A stretch of DNA of 64,000 nucleotides from Megascapheus bottae (Eukaryota; Chordata; Mammalia; Rodentia; Geomyidae). Both the position numbers and the translations under genes were made by a program. Shown here piece by piece: positions 1-14,878 of the stretch. How positions within the stretch are numbered: the first letter of the stretch is position 1; the number at the start of each line of letters is the position of its first letter. The stretch covers positions 62,001-126,000 of the forward strand of contig JANJXV010000262.1 in NCBI GenBank assembly GCA_024803745.1, written 5' to 3'. The notes beneath the pieces were generated by a model. It saw only the letters and a program-made list of their open reading frames with translations, was not told where the DNA came from and did not search any database.

Positions 1-214
1 TCACACACCGCGATTGTCTGATTTCACACACCTCCATTCGTGGATTTCACACACCTCCATTCCATGTCTTCACACACCTCCATTCTATGAGGTCACACAT
101 CTATATTCTATGAGTTCACACACCTCCATTTTGACTTCACACACCTCCATTCTATGACTTCTCACACCTTCATTCTTACTTCAGAAACATCCATTCTATG
201 ACTTCACACACCTC

Positions 215-2720
215 CATTCTGTGACTTCACAAACCTCCATTCTGTGACTTCACACACCTCCATTCTGAATTCACACAGCTCCTTTCTATGACTTCACACA
301 CCTCCTTCTGTGACTTCACACACCTCTATTCTATGACATCACACACCTCCATTGTGATTTCACACACCTCCATTCTATGTGTTCACACACCTCCATTCTG
401 TGACTTCACACACCTCCATTCTATGATTTCACACACCTCCATTCCATGACTTCACACACCTCCATTCTATGATTTCACACACCTCCATTCCATGACTTCA
501 CACACCTCCATTCTATGACTTCACACACCTCCATTCTGAATTCCCACACCTATATTCTGTGACTTCACACACCTCAATATCTGACTTCGCACACCTCCAT
601 TCTATGACTTCCACACCTCCATTCTGTAACTTCACACACCACCATTCTATGACTTCACACACCTCCATTGTGACTTCACACACCTCTATTCTATGACTTC
701 ACACACCTCCATTGTGATTTCACACACCTCCATTCTATGTGTTCACACACCTCCATTCTGTGACTTCACACACCTCCATTCTATGACTTCACACACCTAC
801 ATTCTGACTTCACACACCTCCATTATATGACTTAGCACACCTCAATTCTGACTTCACACACCTCCATTCTGTGACTTCACACACCTCCATGACATGACTT
901 TACATACCTCCATTCGATGACTTCACACACCTCCATTCTTTGACTTCACACACCTCCATTTTGACTTCACACACCTCCATTCTGTGACTTTACACACGTC
1001 CATTTGTGACTTCACACACCACCTGTTTGACTTCACACACCTTCATTCTGTGACTTCACACACCTCCATTTTGGGACTTCACACACCTCCGTTTTGACTT
1101 CACACACATCCATTTTGTGACTTCACACACCTCCATTGTTTCACCTCACACACCTGTATTGTTTGACTTCACACACCTCCATTCTTTGACTTCACACACC
1201 TCCATTCCATGTCTTCACAACCTCCATTCTATGAGTTCACACACATTCATTCTATGAGTTCACAAACTCCATTTTTACTTCCCACACCTCCATTCTATGA
1301 CTTCACACACCTCCATTCTGTGACTTCAAAAACCCCCATTCTATGACTTCACACACCTCCATTGTGACTTCACACACCTCCATTCTATGAGGTCACACAC
1401 CTCCATTCTGACTTCACGCATCTCCATTCTATGACTTCGCACACCTCTATTCTGACTTCACACACCTCTATTCTATGACTTCACACACCTCCATTGTGAC
1501 TTCACACAACTCGATTCTGTGACTTCACACACCTCCTTTCTATAACTTCACACACCTCCATTCTATGACTTCCCACAGCTCCATTCTATGACTTCACACA
1601 TTTCCAATCTATGAATTCACACACCTCCATTCTATGACTTCACACACCTCCATTCTATGACTTCACACACCTGCATTCTGAATTCACCCACCTCCATTCT
1701 ATGACTTCATACACCTCCAATCAAGGACTTCACACACCATATTCTATGACTTCACACACCTCAATTATGTGACTTCACACATCTCCATTCTGACTTCACA
1801 CACCTCCATTCTATGACTTCACACACCTGCATTCTGACTTCACACACCTCCATTCTATGACTTCATACACCTCCATTCTATGACTTCACACACCAACATT
1901 CTGTGACTTCACACACCTCCATTATGTGACTTCACACATCTCCATTCTGACTTCACACTCCTCCATTCTATGACTTCACACACCTCCATTCTATGACTTC
2001 ACACACCTCCATTCTGTAACTTCACACACTTCCAATGTTTGACTTCACAAACCTCCATTCCATGACTTCATACACCTCCCTTCTATGACTTCACAAAACT
2101 CCATTCTTTGACTTCACACACCTCCATTTTGACTTTACACACCTCCATTCTGTGACTTCACACACCTCCTTTCAGTGACTTCACACACCTGCATTCTATG
2201 ACTTCACACACCTGCATTCTGACTTCACACACCTCCATTCCATGACTTCACACAACTGTATCATGTGACTTCACACACCTGCCTTCTGTGACTTCACACA
2301 CCTCCATTCTATGACGTCACACACCTCCATTCCATGACTTCACACAACTGTATTCTGTGACTTCACACACCTGCCTTCTGTGACTTCACACACGTCCATT
2401 CTGTGACATTACACACCACAATTCTGTGACTTCACACACCTACATTCTATGATTTCACACACAATCCATTCTATGACTTAACAAACCTCCATTCTTTGAT
2501 TTCACACACCTCCATTTTATGACTTCACACACCTCCATTGTGACTTCACACAACTCCATTCTGTGACTTCACACACCTCCTTTCTGTGACTTCACACACC
2601 TCCATACTATGACTTCCACACACCTTCAATCTATGACTCCACACACCTCCATTCTATGACTTCACACACCTCCCTTCTGTGACTTCACACACCTGCATTT
2701 GTGACTTCACACACCACAAT
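215..2720 (+). repeat. Satellite block repeated at 11,190-13,765
   Basis: The order of variant units here reappears near the right end of the array. CTGAATTCACACAGCTCC is at 265 and 11,241, ACCTGTTTGACTTCACAC at 1,021 and 11,905, and ACAATCCATTCTATGAC at 2,461 and 13,393. The offset drifts from 10,976 to 10,884, 10,932 and finally about 11,045, so the two blocks have since gained and lost whole units independently. Confidence 0.82.
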
Positions 2721-4710
2721 TTTGACTTCACACACGTCCATGATTTGACTTCACACACCTCCATTCTCTGACTTCACACACCTCCATTTTTACTTCACAC
2801 ACTTCCATTCTGTGACTTCACACACCTCCATTCTGTGACTTCACACACCTCCATTTTTTGACTTCACACACCTGCATTTTGACTTCACACACCTCCATTC
2901 TATGGCTTCACACACCTTCATTCTTACTTCAGAAACATCCATTCTATGACTTCACAAACCTCCCTTCTGTGAATTCACACCCCTCCACTCTGAGTTCACA
3001 CACCTCCATTCTGTGACTTCACACACCTCCATTCTGTGACTTCACACACCTCCATTCTATGACTTCAAACACCTCCATCTGTGACTTCACACACCTCCAT
3101 TCCATGACTTCACAATCCTCCATTTTATGAGTTCACACACCTCCATTCTGTGACTTCACACACCTCCATTCTATGACTTCACACACCTCCATTCTATGAC
3201 TTCACACACCTCCATTCTGACTTCACACACTTCCATTTTGACTTCAAACACCACATTTCTGTGACTTCACACACCTCCATTCTATGATTTCACACACCTC
3301 TATTCTATGACTTCACACACCTCCATTCTATAACTTCACACACCTCCTTTCTGAGTTGACACACCTCCATTCTGTTACTTCACACACCTCCAATCTGACT
3401 TCACACACCTCCATTCTTTCACTTCACACACCTCCATTCTATAAATTCACACACCTCCATTGTGATTTCACACACCTGCCTTGTGTGACTTCACACACCT
3501 CCATTCTATGACTTCACACACCTCCTTTCTGTAACTTCACACACTTCAAATATTTGACCTCAAAAACCTCCATTCCATGACTTCACAGACCTCCATTCTA
3601 TGACTTCACACACCTATTTCTTTGTCTTCACACACCTCCATTTTGACTTCACACACCTGCATTCTGAGACTTCACACACCTCCATTCTGTGACTTCACAC
3701 ACCTCAATTTTGACTTCACACACTTCCATTCTGTGACTTCACACACCTCCATTCTGTGACTTCACACAACTCCATTTTTTCACTTCCCAGACTTTCATTC
3801 TTTGACTTCACACACATTCAATCCATGACTTCACAAACCTCCATTCTATGAGTTCACACACCTCCATTCTATGACTTCACACACTTCCATTATATGACTT
3901 CACACACCTCGATTCTGTGACGTCACACACCTCCATTCTATGACTTCACACATCTCCATTCTACGACTTCACACACCTCAATTATGTGACTTCACACAAC
4001 ACTATTCTGATTTCATGCACCTCCATTCTGTGACTTCACACACCTCGATTCTCTGACTTCACACAACTCCATTCTATGATTTCACACAGCTCCATTCTGT
4101 GACTTCACACATCTCCATTTTATGACTTCACACACCTGCATTCTATTACTTCACACACCTCCATCCTTGGACTTCACACACCTCCATTCTAGGACTTCAC
4201 ATACCTCAATTTTGTGACTTCACACACCTCCATTCTATGACTTCACACACCTCCATTCTGTGACTTCACACATCTCCATTCTATGACTTCACACACCTCC
4301 ATTCTGTGACTTCACTCACCTCCATTGTGTGTTCACACACCTCCATTCTGTGACCTCACACACCTCCATTCTGTGACTTCACACACCTCGATTCTCTGAC
4401 TTCACACGCCTCCATTCTATGATTTCACACACCTCCATTCTTTGCCTTCACACATCTCCATTCTATGACTTCACACACCTCAATTTTGTGACTTCCCACA
4501 CCTCCATTCTGAGTTCACACACCTCCATTCTGTGACTTCACACACCTCCATTCTGTAACTTCACACACCTCCAATATATGACTTCACACACCTCCATTCT
4601 ATGACTTCACACACCTCCATTCTATGACTTCACACACCTCCATTCTGTGACTCAAACACCTGAATTCTATGACTTCACACACCTCCATTTTTTGACTTTA
4701 CACACCTACA

Positions 4711-7700
4711 TTCTATGACTTTACACACCTCCATTCTCTGACTTCACACACCTCCATTTTGACTTCACACACTTCCATTCTGTGACTTCACACACGTCCA
4801 TTCTTTGACTTAACACTCATCCATTGTTTGACTTCACACACCTGCATTTTGACTTCACACACCTCCATTCTATGACTTCACACACCTTCATTCTTACTTC
4901 AGAAACATCCATTCTATGATTTCACAAACCTCCCTTCTTTGAATTCACACACCTCCATTCTGAGTTCACACACCTCCATTCTATGGCTTCACAAACCTCC
5001 CTTCTTTGAATTCACACACCTCCATTCTGAGTTCACACACCTCCATTCTGTGACTTCACACACCTCCATTCTGTGACTTCACACACGTCCATTCTATGAC
5101 TTCACACTCCTCCATTCTATGAGTTCACACACCTCCATTCTGTGACTTCACACACCCCCATTCTATGACTTCACACACCTCCATTCTATGACTTCACACA
5201 TCTCCATTCTGACTTCACACACTTTCATTTTGACTTCAAACACCTCATTTCTGTGGCTTCACACACCTCCATTCTATGATTTCACACAGCTGCATTCTAT
5301 GACTTCACACACCTCCATTCTATGACTTCACACACCTCCTTCCTGAGTTGACACACCTCCATTCTGTTACTTCACACACCTCCAATCTGACTTCACGCAC
5401 CTCCATTCTATGACTTCACACACCCCCATTCTGTGTCTTCAAAAACCAACATTCTATGACTTCAAACACCTCCATTCTATGACTTCACACACCTCCATTC
5501 TGAGACTTCACACACCTCCACTCTGTGACTTTACACACCTACACTCTGTGACTACACACAACTACATTCTGTGATTTCACACACCTCCATTCTATGACTT
5601 CACACACCTCCATTCTTTGACTTCACACACCTCCATTCTATGAATTCACACAACAACATTTATGACGTCACATACCTCCATTCTGTGACCTCACACACCT
5701 CCATTCTGAGATCACACACCTCCATCTATGACTTCACACACTTCCATTCTATGACTTCACACACCCCCATTCTGTGACTTCACTCACCTCCATTGTGAGT
5801 TCACACACCTCCATTCTGTGACTTCTCACACCTCCATTCTGTGACTTCACACACCTCGATTCTCTGACTTCACACACCTCCATTCTGTGACTTCACACAC
5901 CTCCATTATATGACTTCACACACCTCCATTTTGTGACTTCACACACCTCCATTCAATGACTTCACACACCTCCATTCTATGACTTCACACACCTACATTG
6001 TGACTTCACACACCGGCGTTCTATCAGTTCACACACTTGCATTGTGACTTCACACACCTCCAGTCTCTGACTTCACACACCTCCATTCTGAATACACACA
6101 CCTCCATTCTGACTTCACACACCTCAGTTCTGTCACTTCACACACCTCCATTGTATGATTTCCCACACCTCCATTCTTTGACTTCACAAACATCCATTCT
6201 ATGACTTCACATACCTCCTTTCTGAGTTGACACACCTCCATCCTTTTACTTCACAAACCTCCAATCTGACTTCACACACCTCCATTCTATGACTTCACAC
6301 ACCTCCATTCTGTCACTTCACACACCTCGATTCTCTTACTTCACCCAACTCCATTCTATGCTTTCACACACCTCCATTCTGTGCCTTCTCACATCTCCAT
6401 TCTATGGCTTCACACACTTCCATTCTGTGACTTCACACACCTCCATTCTGTAACTTCACACACCTCCAATATATGACTTCACACACCTCCATTCTATGAC
6501 TTCACACACCTCCATTCTATGACTTCACACACCTCCATTCTGTGACTCAAACACCTCCATTCTATGACTTCACACACCTCCATTTTTTGATTTACACACC
6601 TACATTCTATGACTTTACACACCTCCATTCTATGACTTCACACACCTACAATGTGACTTCACGCACCTCCATTCTCTGAGTTCACACACCTGCATTGTGA
6701 CTTCACACACCTCCATTCTATGACTTTACACACCTCCATTCTGACTTCACACACCTCCATTCTGACTTCACACACCTCAATGTGTGACTTCGCAAACCTC
6801 CATTCTATGATTTCACACACCTCCATTCTATGACTTCACACACCTCCATTCTATGACTTCAAACACCTCCATTGTATGACTTCACACACCAACATTCTAT
6901 GACTTCACACACCTCCATTCTGTGCCTTCACACATCTCCATTCTGACTTGACACACCTCCATTCTATGACTTCACACACCTCCATTCTCTGACTTCACAC
7001 ACCTCCATTTTGACTTCACACACTTCCATTCTGTGACTTCACACACCTCCATTCTGTGACTTAACACGCATCCATTGTTTGACTTCACACACCTGCATTT
7101 TGACTTCACACACCTCCATTCTATGACTTCACACACCTTCATTCTTACTTCACAAACATCCATTCTATGACTTCACAAACCTCCCTTCTGTGAATTCACA
7201 CACCTCCATTCTGAGTTCACACACCTCCATCTGTGACTTCACACACCTCCATTCTGTGACTTCACACACGTCCATTCTATGACTTCACACACCTCTATCT
7301 GTGACTTCACACACCTCCATTCTATGACTTCACACATCTCCATTCTATGACTTCACACACCTCCATTCTGTGACTTCACTCACCTCCATTGTGAGTTCAC
7401 ACACCTCCATTCTGTGACCTCACACACCTCCATTCTGTGACTTCACACACCTCGATTCTCTGACTTCACACGCCTCCATTCTATGATTTCACACACCTCC
7501 ATTCTTTGCCTTCACACATCTCCATTCTATGACTTCACACACCTCCATTTTGTGACTTCCCACACCTCCATTCTGAGTTCACACACCTCCATTCTGTGAC
7601 TTCACACACCTCCATTCTGTAACTTCACACACCTCCAATATATGACTTCACACACCTCCATTCTATGACTTCACACACCTCCATTCTATGACTTCACACA

Positions 7701-10700
7701 CCTCCATTCTGTGACTCAAACACCTCCATTCTATGACTTCACACACCTCCATTTTTTGACTTTACACACCTGCATTCTATGACTTTACACACCTCGATTC
7801 TATGACTTCACACACCTCCATTCTCTGAGTTCACTCACCTGCATTGTGACTTCACACACCTCCATTCTATGACTTTACACACCTCCATTTTGACTTCACA
7901 CACCTTCAGTCTGACTTCACACACGTCAATCTGTGACGTCAGAAACCTCCATTCTATGATTTCACACACCTCCATTCTATGACTTCACACACCTCCATTC
8001 TATGACTTCATACACCTCCATTGTATGACTTCACACACCAACATTCTATGACTTCACACACCTCCATTCTGTGCCTTCACACATCTCCATTCTGACTTGA
8101 CACACCTCCATTCTATGACTTCACACACCTCCATTCTCTGACTTCACACACCTCCATTTTGACTTCACACACTTCCATTCTGTGACTTCACACACGTCCA
8201 TTCTTTGACTTAACACACATCCATTGTTTGACTTCACACACCTGCATTTTGACTTCACACACCTCCATTCTATGACTTCACACACCTTCATTCTTACTTC
8301 AGAAACATCCATTCTATGATTTCACAAACCTCCCTTCTTTGATTCACACACCTCCATTCTGAGTTCACACACCTCCATTCTATGGCTTCACAAACCTCCC
8401 TTCTTTGAATTCACACACCTCCATTCTGAGTTCACACACCTCCATTCTGTGACTTCACACACCTCCATTCTGTGACTTCACACACGTCCATTCTATGACT
8501 TCACACTCCTCCATTCTATGAGTTCACACACCTCCATTCTGTGACTTCACACACCTCCATTCTATGACTTCACACACCTCCATTCTATGACTTCACACAT
8601 CTCCATTCTGACTTCACACACTTCCATTTTGACTTCAAACACCTCATTTCTGTGGCTTCACACACCTCCATTCTATGATTTCACACACCTGCATTCTATG
8701 ACTACACACACCTCCATTCTATGACTTCACACACCTCCTTTCTGAGTTGACACACCTCCATTCTGTTACTTCACACACCTCCAATCTGACTTCACGCACC
8801 TCCATTCTATGGCTTCACACACCCCCATTCTGTGTCTTCAAAAACCAACATTCTATGACTTCAAACACCTCCATTCTATGACTTCACACACCTCCATTCT
8901 GAGACTTCACACACCTCCACTCTGTGACTTTACACACCTACACTCTATGACTACACACAACTACATTCTGTGATTTCACACACCTCCATTCTATGACTTC
9001 ACACACCTCCATTCTTTGACTTCACACACCTCCATTCTATGAATTCACACACCAACATTTATGACGTCACATACCTCCATTCTGTGACCTCACACACCTC
9101 CATTCTGAGATCACACACCTCCATCTATGACTTCACACACTTCCATTCTATGACTTCACACACCCGCATTCTGTGACTTCACTCACCTCCATTGTGAGTT
9201 CACACACCTCCATTCTGTGACTTCTCACACCTCCATTCTGTGACTTCACACACCTCGATTCTCTGACTTCACACACCTCCATTCTGTGACTTCACACACC
9301 TCCATTATATGACTTCACACACCTCCATTTTGTGACTTCACACACCTCCATTCAATGACTTCACACACCTCCATTCTATGCCTTCACACACCTACATTGT
9401 GACTTCACACACCTGCGTTCTATCAGTTCACACACTTGCATTGTGACTTCACACACCTCCAGTCTCTGACTTCACACACCTCCATTCTGAATACACACAC
9501 CTCCATTCTGACTTCACACACCTCAGTTCTGTCACTTCACACACCTCCATTGTTTGATTTCCCACACCTCCATTCTTTGACTTCACAAACCTCCATTCTA
9601 TGACTTCACATACCTCCTTTCTGAGTTGACACACCTCCATCCTTTTACTTCACACACCTCCAATCTGACTTCACACACCTCCATTCTATGACTTCACACA
9701 CCTCCATTCTGTCACTTCACACACCTCGATTCTCTTACTTCACCCAACTCCATTCTATGCTTTCACACACCTCCATTCTGTGCCTTCACACATCTCCATT
9801 CTATGGCTTCACACACTTCCATTCTGTGACTTCACACACCTCCATTCTGTAACTTCACACACCTCCAATATATGACTTCACACACCTCCATTCTATGACT
9901 TCACACACCTCCATTCTATGACTTCACACACCTCCATTCTGTGACTCAAACACCTCCATTCTATGACTTCACACACCTCCATTTTTTGATTTACACACCT
10001 ACATTCTATGACTTTACACACCTCCATTCTATGACTTCACACACCTACAATGTGACTTCACGCACCTCCATTCTCTGAGTTCACACACCTGCATTGTGAC
10101 TTCACACACCTCCATTCTATGACTTTACACACCTCCATTCTGACTTCACACACCTCCATTCTGACTTCACACACCTCAATGTGTGACTTCGCAAACCTCC
10201 ATTCTATGATTTCACACACCTCCATTCTATGACTTCACACACCTCCATTCTATGACTTCAAACACCTCCATTGTATGACTTCACACACCAACATTCTATG
10301 ACTTCACACACCTCCATTCTGTGCCTTCACACATCTCCATTCTGACTTGACACACCTCCATTCTATGACTTCACACACCTCCATTCTCTGACTTCACACA
10401 CCTCCATTTTGACTTCACACACTTCCATTCTGTGACTTCACACACCTCCATTCTGTGACTTAACACCCATCCATTGTTTGACTTCACACACCTGCATTTT
10501 GACTTCACACACCTCCATTCTATGACTTCACACACCTTCATTCTTACTTCAGTAACATCCATTCTATGACTTCACAAACCTCCTTTCTGTGAATTCACAC
10601 ACCTCCATTCTGAGTTCACACACCTCCATCTGTGACTTCACACACCTCCATTCTGTGACTTCACACACCTCCATTCTATGACTTCACACACCTCTATCTG

Positions 10701-10925
10701 TGACTTCACACACCTCCATTCTATGACTTCACACATCTCCATTCTATGACTTCACACACCTCCATTCTGTGACTTCACTCACCTCCATTGTGAGTTCACA
10801 CACCTCCATTCTGTGACCTCACACACCTCCATTCTGTGACTTCACACACCTCGATTCTCTGACTTCACACGCCTCCATTCTATGATTTCACACACCTCCA
10901 TTCTTTGCCTTCACACATCTCCATT
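4711..10925 (+). repeat. Higher-order tandem duplication, period about 3.4 kb
   Basis: Rare unit variants recur at a fixed offset of 3,399-3,400 bases. For example TGACGTCA occurs at 5,663 and 9,062, the phrase containing TTTGCCTTCACACATC at 7,505 and 10,904, and CTATGGCTTCACAAACC at 4,981 and 8,380. The first copy is about 4,711-8,109 and the second, partial copy about 8,110-10,925. A further offset near 1,149 links 6,972-7,163 to 8,121-8,312. An offset near 3,064 links about 4,230-4,700 to about 7,290-7,765. Duplications are therefore nested inside the array. Confidence 0.85.
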
Positions 10926-11189
10926 CTATGACTTCACAAATCTCCATTCTATGACTTCACAAACCTCCATTCCATGACTTCATACACCTCCATTCTATGA
11001 CTTCACACACCTCCTTTCTTTGACTTCATACACCTCCATTTTGACTTCACACACCACAATTCTGTGACTTCGCACACCTCCATTTGTGACTTCACACATC
11101 ACAATTTTGACTTCACACACGTCCATTCTGTGACTTCATGCACCTCCATTCTGTGATTTCACACACCTTAATTTTGACTTCACACACTT

Positions 11190-13765
11190 CCATTCTGTGA
11201 CTTCCCAAACCTCCATTCTGTGACTTCACACGCCTCCATTCTGAATTCACACAGCTCCTTTCTATGACTTCACACACCTCCTTCTGTGACTTCACACACC
11301 TCTATTATATGACTTCACCCACCTCCATTGTGATTTCACACACCTCCATTCTATGTGTTCACACACCTCCATTCTGTGACTTCACGCACCTCCATTCTAT
11401 GATTTCACACATCTCCATTCCATGACTTCACACACCTCCATTCTATGACTTCACACACCTCCATTCTGAATTCCCACACCTATATTCTGTGACTTCACAC
11501 ACCTCAATTTCTGACTTCGCACACCTCCATTCTATGACTTCCACACCTCCATTCTGTAACTTCACACACCACCATTCTATGACTTCACACACCTCCATTG
11601 TGATTTCACACACCTCCATTCTATGAGTTCACACACCTCCATTCTGACTTCACACACCTCCATTCTATGACTTCACACACCTACATTCTGACTTCACACA
11701 GCTCCATTATATGACTTAGCACACCTCAATTCTGACTTCACACACCTCCATTCTGTGACTTCACACACCTCTATGACATGACTTTACATACCTCCATTCG
11801 ATGACTTCACACACCTCCATTCTTTGACTTCACACACCTCCATTTTGACTTCACACACCTCCATTCTGTGACTGTACACACGTCCATTTTTGACTTCACA
11901 CACCACCTGTTTGACTTCACACACCTTCATTCTGTGACTTCACACACCTCCATTTTGGGACTTCACACACCTCCGTTTTGACTTCACACACATCCATTTT
12001 GTGACTTCACACACCTCCATTGTTTCCCCTCACACACCTCTATTGTTTGACTTCACACACCTCCATTCTTTGACTTCACACACCTCCATTCCATGACTTC
12101 ACAACCTCCATTCTATGAGTTCACACACATTCATTCTATGAGTTCACAAACTCCATTTTTACTTCCCACACCTCCATTCTATGACTTCACACTCCTCCAT
12201 TCTGTGACTTCAAAAAACCCATTCTATGACTTCACACACCTCCATTGTGACTTCACACACCTCCATTCTATGAGTTCACACACCTCCATTCTGACTTCAC
12301 ACACCTCCATTCTATGACTTCGCACACCTCTATTCTGACTTCACACACCTCTATTCTATGACTTCACACACCTCCATTGTGACTTCACACAACTCGATTC
12401 TGTGACTTCACACACCTCCTTTCTATAACTTCACACACCTCCAGTCTATGACTTCCCACAGCTCCATTCTATGACTTCACACACTTTCAATCTATGACTT
12501 CACACACCTCCATTCTATGACTTCACACACCTCCATTCTATGAATTCACACACCTGCTTTCTGAATTCACCCACCTCCATTCTATGACTTCATACACCTC
12601 CAATCTAGGACTTCACACACCAATATTCTATGACTTCCCACACCTCAATTATGTGACTTCACACATCTCCATTCTGACTTCACAAACCTCCATTCTATTA
12701 CTTCACACACCTCCATTCTATGACTTCACACACTTCCAATCTATGACTTCACACACCTCCATTCTATGACTTCACACACCTCCATTCTATGACTTCACAA
12801 ACCTGCATTCTGACTTCACACACCTCCATTCTATGACTTCATACACCTCCATTCTATGACTTCACACACCAACATTCTGTGACTTCACACACCTCCATTA
12901 TGTGACTTCACACATCTCCATTCTGACTTCACACTCCTCCATTCTATGACTTCACACACCTCCATTCTATGACTTCACACACCTCCATTCTGTAACTTCA
13001 CACACTTCCAATGTTTGAATTCACAAACCTCCATTCCATGACTTCATACACCTCCATTCTATGACTTCACAAAACTCCATTCTTTGACTTCACACACCTC
13101 CATTTTGACTTCACACACCTCCATTCTGTGACTTCACACACCTCCTTTCAGTGACTTCACACACCTCCATTCTATGACTTCACACACCTGCATTTTGACT
13201 TCACACACCTCCATTCCATGACTTCACACAACTGTATTCTGTGACTTCACACAGCTGCCTTCTGTGACTTCACACATGTCCATTCTATGACTTCACACAC
13301 AACTCCATTCTGTGACATCACACACCTCCACTCTGAGACATTACACACCTCAATTCTGTGACTTCACACACCTCCATTCTATGATTTCACACACAATCCA
13401 TTCTATGACTTAACAAAACTCCATTCTTTGATTTCACACACCTCCATTCTATGACTTCACACACCTCCATTGTGACTTCACACAACTCCATTCTGTGACT
13501 TCACACACCTCCTTTCTGTGAGTTCACACACCTCCATACTATGACTTCCACACACCTTCAGTCTATGACTTCACACACCTCCATTCTGTAACTTCACACA
13601 CTTCCAATGTTTGACTTCACAAACCTCCATTCCATGACTTCATACACCTCCATTCTCTGACTTCAAACACATCCATTCTTTGACTTCACACACCTCCATT
13701 TTGACTTCACACACCTCCCTTCTGTGACTTCACACACCTGCATTTGTGACTTCACACACCACAAT
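11190..13765 (+). repeat. Second copy of satellite block 215-2,720
   Basis: This is the downstream partner of the block near the left edge, with the same succession of rare variants and several unit-sized indels. The 3.4 kb tandem duplication lies between the two blocks, so the array reads roughly as block A, two copies of block B, block A. Confidence 0.82.
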
Positions 13766-14250
13766 TTTGACTTCACACACATCCATTCTTTGACTTCACA
13801 CACTTCCATTCTTTGATTTCACACACCTCCATTCTATGATTTCACACACCTGCATTCTATAACTTCACACACCTCCACTCTATGACTTCACACACCTCCT
13901 TTCTGAGTTGACACACCTCCATTCTTTTACTTCACACACCTCCAATCTGACTTCACACACCTCCATTCTATGACTTCACACACCTGCATTCTATGCCTTC
14001 ACACACCTCCATTCTATGACTTCACACCTCCATTCTATGACTTCACACCTCCATTCTATGACTTCACACACCAACATTTATGACGTCACATACCTCAATT
14101 CTGTGACTTCACACACCTCCATTCTGACATCACACACCTCCATTCTATGACTTCACACACTTCCATTCTATGACTTCACACACCTCCATTCTGTGACTTC
14201 ACTCACCTCCATTGTGAGTTCACACACCTCCATTCTGTGACTTCACACAG

Positions 14251-14520
14251 AGTTTGGCCTAGTGGTAGAGTGCTTGCCTAGCATGCACGAAGACCTGGGT
14301 TCAACTCCTCAATACCTCATACATAGAAAAATGCTGGAAGTGGTGCTGAGGGTGAAGTGGTAGAGCCCTAGCCTAGAGAAAATATAAGGACAGTGCTCAG
14401 TCCCTGAGTTCAAGGCCAGGACTGGCCAAATCAAAAGTAGTAGAGCACTGGCATTGAACTGAAGATCTGAGGAACAGCCCAGGCACAGAGTTCAAGCACC
14501 GCAAACAACAACAACAAAAT
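14251..14520 (+). mobile_element. ID-derived SINE, head truncated at satellite border
   Basis: The tRNA-like head shows A-box-like TAGTGGTAGAGTGC and B-box-like GGGTTCAACTCC. It is followed by a second ID-derived monomer (GGACAGTGCTCAGTCCCTGAG, then TTCAAGGCCAGGACTGG) and a partial third monomer ending in a CAA-rich tail. The first eight or so bases of the head, present in the partner at 43,391, are missing here. This structure defines 'type A' in the entries below; 'type B' has a B1-like head joined to one ID-derived monomer. The RNA polymerase III boxes are inferred from family knowledge. Confidence 0.85.
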
Positions 14521-14877
14521 CTATGAAATGGCAGTGGTGGTTTTAAGCTAAGCCAAAATAGAGTAGAAACTGGTAAAACACGTATTTGTGTGTAAGCAAA
14601 ATAGCCAGACTTATGCATTAGAACAGGATAGCAACTTGAAAAAAAATTTTGTTTTCCATCTCACTAGGTCCTGTCTCTTAATTTATTCAAGTAAGTAAAA
14701 TGCTGGGTTTTATAATCATTGCTCTGAATATTAGAAAATCATAATATCTCTCATTAACCAACAAAGACCAGGAACTGGGGCTTCGTTCAAATGGCAGAGT
14801 ATCAGGCAAGAGAAGAAAAAATTGAAGTAAGAACTTGAAGTTCTTGATCCAGAACCTGCATAGTAACAGAGCAGCAG
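14521..14877. other. Duplicated non-coding DNA, no gene seen
   Basis: AT-rich unique-looking sequence shared with 43,669-44,026. Open frames on the minus strand are short, lack any recognisable domain and are not flanked by splice sites. Confidence 0.6.
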
Positions 14878-14878
14878 C

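Larger units (their letters stand above)
1..14250. repeat. Large minisatellite, 20-23 bp units
   Basis: The whole interval is a tandem array whose unit is the core TTCACACACCTCCATT followed by a short tail, most often CTATGAC or CTGTGAC (23 bp) or CTGAC/GTGAC (20-21 bp). Dividing the length by 23 gives roughly 600 units. Individual units differ by one to a few substitutions, so the array is old or heterogeneous rather than freshly homogenised. It begins before the left edge and stops abruptly at 14,250. The plus strand is very poor in G and the minus strand carries GGAGGTGTGTG blocks. Short open frames of 60-74 codons here only translate the repeat and are not genes. No SINE or L1 interrupts the array, unlike the rest of the window. 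Confidence 0.97.

Noticed and set aside
6050..12769. Open frames of 60-74 codons such as MEVCEVIEWRCVKS-type peptides inside the satellite
   Set aside because: They are direct translations of the 23-bp repeat, which rotates through the frames. They have no start context or splice sites and recur only because the DNA recurs.
1..14250. CRISPR-like array (short direct repeats)
   Set aside because: There are no unique spacers of constant length; the repeats are head to tail and the surrounding DNA is mammalian.
1..14250. Centromeric satellite or telomeric repeat
   Set aside because: No 17-bp CENP-B-type box and no TTAGGG runs were seen. The unit is minisatellite-sized. A pericentromeric position cannot be excluded but is not supported.
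14255..14330. tRNA gene (TAGTGGTAGAGTGC and GGGTTCAACTCC boxes)
   Set aside because: It is the tRNA-derived head of a SINE: it repeats many times in the window, has no proper cloverleaf acceptor stem and runs into the SINE body.
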